Shown: one piece after another, positions 5,813 through 8,831 of the stretch
Layout: every line of letters starts with the position of its first letter
Position numbering within the stretch: position 1 is the first letter of the stretch
NCBI GenBank assembly: GCA_022428035.1
Contig: JAKMDG010000379.1
Span: forward strand, 1-8,831
Reading direction: 5' to 3'
Length of the DNA stretch: 8,831 nt
Source: Longimicrobiales bacterium
Lineage (GTDB): Bacteria; Gemmatimonadota; Gemmatimonadetes; Longimicrobiales; Gaopeijiaceae
The notes under the pieces: generated by a model
Database searches by the model: none
What the model was told of the DNA's origin: nothing
Seen by the model: only the letters and a program-made list of their open reading frames with translations
Made by a program: the position numbers and the translations under genes

Positions 5813-6065
5813 TCGTCGAGGTGGCTTCCTCCATGCGGCGATCTTCCGCGCTGGTCAGAACTGCTCGAGCCCATGAGACCTCGGCGTGAACTCGTGGGCG
5901 CTGAGCCTGCCACGCCGAGAGGATGCCGACGAGCACAGCGACGATGGGAGCGGCGGGCACGCCGAAGAACCAGGCCAGGCCACCGGTGAGGACGGCGGCT
6001 GCGCCAAAGTCCGTCCAGAACCGCTGACTGAGGTATACGGCGGGAGCGTCGATTTCTCTCATCAT
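5802..6065 (-). CDS. Small two-helix membrane protein coupled to the lipoprotein gene
   Basis: I do not recognise this 87-aa protein. It has a short polar start (MMREIDAPAVYLSQRFW), two hydrophobic segments (about 20-35, GAAAVLTGGLAWFFGV, and about 39-52, APIVAVLVGILSAW) split by a Pro-containing turn, and a charged C-terminal tail (residues 54-87) ending in TSTKKD. This suggests an inner-membrane helical hairpin. Its ATG (6065-6063) overlaps the stop TGA (6064-6062) of the lipoprotein gene as ATGA, a typical arrangement for translational coupling; a second ATG follows directly at 6062-6060. That overlap and the membrane topology argue for a real gene rather than chance. It may work with the lipoprotein, but nothing shows how. 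Confidence 0.72.
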   Translation of the reverse strand: MMREIDAPAVYLSQRFWTDFGAAAVLTGGLAWFFGVPAAPIVAVLVGILSAWQAQRPRVHAEVSWARAVLTSAEDRRMEEATSTKKD

Positions 6066-7099
6066 GGACCGTCCGCGAGTGGGAAGGGCAGGCTACAACG
6101 GTACCAGGCTTCTTCGGCGGTCACGATATGGTACGCCTGGTCGGAGGCGAGCCAGACGATATGAACGGCGTTGTAGGGCACCGTCCATGCGTCGAGCACG
6201 GCGAGCGATGCGTCGAGACGAACTACGACTTTCTCCAGGTACTCACCGCGACGGACCCCGGACCGCGTAAGCACGCTGATCTCACCAGGCCCCGGCCCTC
6301 CGGTCGTAGACATGGCGGGAGCAATGATGCGCTCAATCTCCGCTTCTGCGTATGGCGGCGAGGGCGCCCACCAGGCGTCAGGTGCAGTCGCCCTGGCGAG
6401 GGGCATCGCCAGTTCTCGTGGAGCGTCCTCACCTTCAAGGTCGATCACGGCTACGACCGGTGCGATGAACTGGCGGGGCACGACGACTCGGCTTGTGCCT
6501 CGAGCGACGGTGGGTGAGACCAGGTTGGCCAAGGTGCTCATCTGCGGATCATCCAGGGAGACGGTCTCGACCCCGAGGTCCTGGACCGTGCCGTCCCTGA
6601 CCAGATACGCGCCTCCCACGGGGATGTCGGACAGTACGAGCGGAAACACGACGACACCCTCAGGGGTCGCGATGATGCGGTCCGGTATCACCGGCAGATT
6701 CAAGGCCCACCTGAGCTCGCCCTCCGGAGAGAACGCGCGGAGCATACGACGGGGGCCGTCCGCCACCACGAACAGGGTGTCGTTGATGAGCGCTGCGTCG
6801 TTGAGTGTGGCGACCCCGGTCGGCCCCTCCCGTTCGAGTCGAAGAGTTCGAGTCAGAGCCAGGTCCGCAGAGGCCACGACGACCTCGCGCGCGTCTTGAT
6901 AGACGAGGAGGATGGACGAATCGGATGCCGCGATGAGGCGCTCAATGCTCGCTGGCGGATCGAATCCCAACGAGCGTGGTTCGCACGACAGGGTTGCGGC
7001 CGTGTCGCCGGGGTTGAAGGTGGGTGCTTCGGAGGATGCCTGCGGCACGGCTGTGCAAGCGAGGGTCAGCACCGAAAAGAGGGCGATGGGATGTCGCAT
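6062..7099 (-). CDS. Putative lipoprotein, 6-bladed beta-propeller-like
   Basis: The 345-aa product starts MRHPIALFSVLTLAC, a short signal peptide with a possible lipidation cysteine C15 (LTLAC; -3 Thr and -2 Leu are not ideal). A low-complexity linker rich in Ala, Ser, Pro and Thr follows to about residue 35. The rest is strand-rich with short repeated units, for example LLVYQDAREVVVASADLAL (64-82) and LEREGPTG ... DAALINDTLFVVAD ... MLRAFSPEGELRWALNLP (88-136). The GPxG, then a D..LFV.D strand, then RAFSPEGE order resembles the 6-bladed beta-propeller proteins common in Bacteroidota and Gemmatimonadota. No catalytic motif is seen; such proteins often serve in binding or scaffolding. The start has no clear Shine-Dalgarno site. 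It lies 54 bp after the cysteine mini-protein gene and overlaps the small membrane protein gene, so the three are probably co-transcribed. Fold assignment is by eye. Confidence 0.75.
   Translation of the reverse strand: MRHPIALFSVLTLACTAVPQASSEAPTFNPGDTAATLSCEPRSLGFDPPASIERLIAASDSSILLVYQDAREVVVASADLALTRTLRLEREGPTGVATLNDAALINDTLFVVADGPRRMLRAFSPEGELRWALNLPVIPDRIIATPEGVVVFPLVLSDIPVGGAYLVRDGTVQDLGVETVSLDDPQMSTLANLVSPTVARGTSRVVVPRQFIAPVVAVIDLEGEDAPRELAMPLARATAPDAWWAPSPPYAEAEIERIIAPAMSTTGGPGPGEISVLTRSGVRRGEYLEKVVVRLDASLAVLDAWTVPYNAVHIVWLASDQAYHIVTAEEAWYRCSLPFPLADGP
7081..7095 (+). repeat. Left arm of a perfect 15-bp inverted repeat
   Basis: GGGCGATGGGATGTC here is the exact reverse complement of 7416-7430. 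This arm lies in codons 2-7 of the lipoprotein gene. Together the arms enclose 320 bp that contain the cysteine mini-protein gene. Confidence 0.6.
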
Positions 7100-7153
7100 G
7101 TCGGGTCAGGTTCGAGGGGTCACGGAAAGCCCGTCAGGGCCATGTGAGTCGGG

Positions 7154-7396
7154 TCAGATCCCGAGCACTTTCTTTCGCACGCAGCCGGTCCATTCGGCTC
7201 CGCATTCGAGGTACGCGATGTCATCAATGATGTCGAAGTGTTGCTTGCCCCATGCGTCGTAATTGCCTGCGGCTGAGTTCATGCACATCAGGTATCCGTC
7301 TGTGCATTCGGTGTCGGCACTCACGCCCATGGGGAAGGCGACCAGTGCCGTGAGTACGGCGAGCAGGGAGAAAATCGAAGCGGGTGTGTGGTTCAT
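7154..7396 (-). CDS. Small secreted protein with twin CX6C motif
   Basis: This 80-aa protein is not one I recognise. It has a clear Sec signal peptide: MNHTPASIF, a hydrophobic run SLLAVLTALVAFPMG, and a likely cut after VSA (residue 27). The mature part is about 53 residues with four cysteines in two equal CX6C pairs (C31/C38 and C65/C72) separated by 26 residues. This pattern would suit two helices joined by two disulfides, C31-C72 and C38-C65, much as in CX9C proteins; the pairing is inferred. An AAGGAGG ribosome binding site 4 nt upstream fixes the ATG at 7396, although the frame is open to 7486. Being first in the probable lipoprotein/membrane protein cluster, it may be an accessory of an envelope assembly. 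The strong ribosome binding site, signal peptide and ordered cysteines make a real gene likely. Confidence 0.78.
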   Translation of the reverse strand: MNHTPASIFSLLAVLTALVAFPMGVSADTECTDGYLMCMNSAAGNYDAWGKQHFDIIDDIAYLECGAEWTGCVRKKVLGI

Positions 7397-7400
7397 GCTG

Positions 7401-7407
7401 CCTCCTT
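7401..7407 (-). promoter_or_regulatory. Ribosome binding site of the cysteine mini-protein
   Basis: AAGGAGG on the - strand, 4 nt before the ATG at 7396. It is the best Shine-Dalgarno match seen in the window and picks this start over upstream in-frame starts (ATG 7420 and the start at 7486), neither of which has a comparable site. It suggests a well-expressed protein. Confidence 0.8.
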
Positions 7408-7415
7408 GGACACGT

Positions 7416-7430
7416 GACATCCCATCGCCC
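7416..7430 (-). repeat. Right arm of a perfect 15-bp inverted repeat
   Basis: On the - strand this reads GGGCGATGGGATGTC, identical to 7081-7095 on the + strand. It lies in the leader of the cysteine mini-protein gene, ending 19 nt before its start codon. Confidence 0.6.
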
Positions 7431-7462
7431 CCAAGAAGGGTGAGAACCTGTTCCGGCCGGCT

Positions 7463-7478
7463 GTCGCGTGACCGCGAC
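7463..7478. promoter_or_regulatory. Perfect 6-bp inverted repeat upstream of the mini-protein gene
   Basis: GTCGCG-TGAC-CGCGAC lies 67-82 nt before the start of the mini-protein gene. It could be an operator or a leader hairpin. A weak promoter-like pair (TTGCTG then CCATAT on the - strand, about 7518-7490) lies just upstream of it. Both are suggestions from position and symmetry only. Confidence 0.25.
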
Positions 7479-7567
7479 CGCGTCATCTCCGATATGGAAC
7501 TCTTCTTCGGTGCTGCAGCAAAGGTCGGCCACGAGCAGAGAGGGTTACATGTCTCGATGCGACCATC

Positions 7568-7587
7568 GGAGGCACAGGTGCGCCTCC
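7568..7587 (-). terminator. Possible hairpin after the carboxypeptidase gene
   Basis: GGAGGC (7568-7573) and GCCTCC (7582-7587) form a 6-bp stem with an 8-nt loop, 12 nt after the stop codon of the carboxypeptidase. A second, competing 10-bp palindrome CCTCCGGAGG occupies 7583-7592. No T-run follows on the - strand, so termination is only possible. Confidence 0.35.
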
Positions 7588-7599
7588 GGAGGAAGCGCC

Positions 7600-8831
7600 C
7601 TACTCCTCGCGCCGCGCGTCCGGCATCTGGCCCTCGAATACGAAGCGGACACGCCGACCTCGGCGATCCTCCGCCACGATGAAGTGTGCCGGTGCGCCGG
7701 TGTCCAACCCTCCGTCCTCACCGATCGCCTCCGCGGTCGGGATGAGATAGAGACCGCTGACATCCAGCGTGTCCTGAGCTTCGGAGCGCCCCATGTCCCC
7801 GATGTCTACGATCACCCCCTCCTGCTGAAGCAGGGGCATCTCGTAATTCACCAGCAGATCCGCTTCAAGCGCAGGGATACCCGGAATTGCGATCGTGCCA
7901 CCGACGACGAGTAGATCTGTGACGCGGCGTCCGTTGTACTCGAGCGACTCGTAGACATCGGGGTCGTACTGGGCGTACCGGCCGGTGGCGATCGCATCCA
8001 GTGCGCTTAGGATTCCGACGAAGTTCGTCTTCCTCAGGTGCTGCTTCTGAGGGTCGTTCTCCCAGGCACCGGCCTCGATGAGCACCGTGCTCGCACCCCA
8101 GGCGCCCATGAGGTCACCGAACGCACGTGGATTGAAGGTGTCGTCGTACTTGGCGATGTGGTCACCGACCAGTGGGGCGACCGCTTCTATGAGCAGAGTC
8201 GCAACCTGCATCGCGCGTCGACGTTTTTCATCGACGTCCCGCGCCTCGTTGAACGCCGGTGCAAGAAGTGCGATCGCCACGCCGCGATCACTCTGCCCCA
8301 CGCGTACGGCGGCACTCTGGTCATGAAGATTGAAGCCGAAGTCGGGGTCAAGCTGATCGCGGACTGCCTTGAGTAGCTGTCCCTCCGGCGTCTGCAGGCG
8401 ACGCGCGTCGCGGTTCACATCGATCCCCTGAGCGTTGCGCCGTTGGAAGCGCTCGGCTCCGTCGGGGTTGAGCATCGGGATCATGTGGATCGTCGCACCG
8501 TCGGCAATGCGGCGGGCCATCGGATGATCCGGCTCATCGTTGAAGAAACGGATCATGTCGGCGAGCGACATCGAGGCGGTGCTCTCGTTGCCGTGCATCT
8601 GCGACCAGAGAAGTACGGTCGTCGGGCCCCTACCGAACGTCAGGTGGCGGATCTCACGACCCTCAGCGCTTTCTCCGGCGACCCGGGAGGAGACCGCTCC
8701 ACCCAGGTACGGATCCACTGCATTCCAATACGTCTCATGGTTGAAGCGCCGGTCGTCCAGACCCGATACGCGCACGTCGTCGTGGATCGTGATGAGCTCT
8801 TCCGAGGATGTCGGCGCGGGCGTTATGGGGC
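7600..8831 (-). CDS. M14 family zinc carboxypeptidase (5' end outside window)
   Basis: M14 metallopeptidases remove C-terminal residues or cleave related amide bonds using one zinc ion. Counting from GTG 8775, the zinc ligands are H61 and E64 in MHGNES and H151 in FNLHDQ. The substrate-binding Asn-Arg pair is N121 R122 in DVNRD, preceded by NPDGAERF (103-110), and the catalytic glutamate is E234 in VLIEAGAWEND, equal to Glu270 of carboxypeptidase A. A beta-rich C-terminal part of about 120 residues follows the catalytic domain. The frame stays open from 8775 to the window edge, reading APITPAPTSSEELITIHDD, which looks like the linker after a signal peptide. I therefore treat the gene as 5'-partial rather than starting at GTG 8775, although that start cannot be excluded. 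Export is likely but its signal is not in view. It is 203 bp upstream of the mini-protein gene and is probably a separate unit. Confidence 0.93.
   Translation of the reverse strand, partial: PITPAPTSSEELITIHDDVRVSGLDDRRFNHETYWNAVDPYLGGAVSSRVAGESAEGREIRHLTFGRGPTTVLLWSQMHGNESTASMSLADMIRFFNDEPDHPMARRIADGATIHMIPMLNPDGAERFQRRNAQGIDVNRDARRLQTPEGQLLKAVRDQLDPDFGFNLHDQSAAVRVGQSDRGVAIALLAPAFNEARDVDEKRRRAMQVATLLIEAVAPLVGDHIAKYDDTFNPRAFGDLMGAWGASTVLIEAGAWENDPQKQHLRKTNFVGILSALDAIATGRYAQYDPDVYESLEYNGRRVTDLLVVGGTIAIPGIPALEADLLVNYEMPLLQQEGVIVDIGDMGRSEAQDTLDVSGLYLIPTAEAIGEDGGLDTGAPAHFIVAEDRRGRRVRFVFEGQMPDARREE

Noticed and set aside
1..8831. CRISPR array, insertion sequence, prophage or toxin-antitoxin pair
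   Set aside because: No regularly spaced repeats, transposase or integrase motifs, phage genes or typical toxin-antitoxin pairs were seen; all larger frames are accounted for by the genes listed.

Overview
This GC-rich window (roughly 60% by eye) has tightly packed bacterial genes on both strands. Nothing in it looks mobile: no transposase, integrase, tRNA, rRNA or CRISPR array. Secreted and lipoprotein-type genes, a PspA/IM30 protein, an M14 carboxypeptidase and a 6-bladed beta-propeller-like lipoprotein suggest a diderm from a group such as Gemmatimonadota. That assignment is an impression from gene content and codon use, not a demonstrated one.

Left part, + strand. The window opens inside uvrA (nucleotide excision repair), which ends at 1086. 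After a 222-bp gap with a hairpin and a small perfect inverted repeat comes a two-gene unit at 1309-2586. It holds a 131-aa protein that looks like a type III secretion chaperone (CesT/YbjN-like fold) and, 3 nt later, a PspA/IM30 membrane-stress protein with an unusual 64-residue acidic tail. A very strong 18-bp hairpin follows the pspA stop codon.

Middle part, + strand. Three genes with gaps of 14 and 10 bp form a probable operon (2807-5791): a PLP fold-type IV D-amino-acid transaminase with the D-specific carboxylate trap intact, an exported L-asparaginase, and a probably exported metallo-beta-lactamase-fold hydrolase. The first two both act on Asp/Asn/Glu-type amino acids, so a role in amino-acid scavenging or D-amino-acid turnover is plausible. 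The substrate of the third is unknown. A hairpin followed by a T-rich stretch closes the operon and lies between convergent genes.

Right part, - strand. In transcription order: an M14 zinc carboxypeptidase whose 5' end lies beyond the window (8831-7600); a 203-bp gap; a tiny secreted protein with a twin CX6C cysteine pattern (7396-7154); a propeller-like lipoprotein (7099-6062); and an 87-aa two-helix membrane protein whose start codon overlaps the lipoprotein stop (6065-5802). The last three may be one transcript. A perfect 15-bp inverted repeat flanks the tiny cysteine protein gene.

The best candidates for something undescribed are the chaperone-like/PspA pair with its tail, the twin CX6C mini-protein with its flanking repeats, and the small membrane protein coupled to the lipoprotein.
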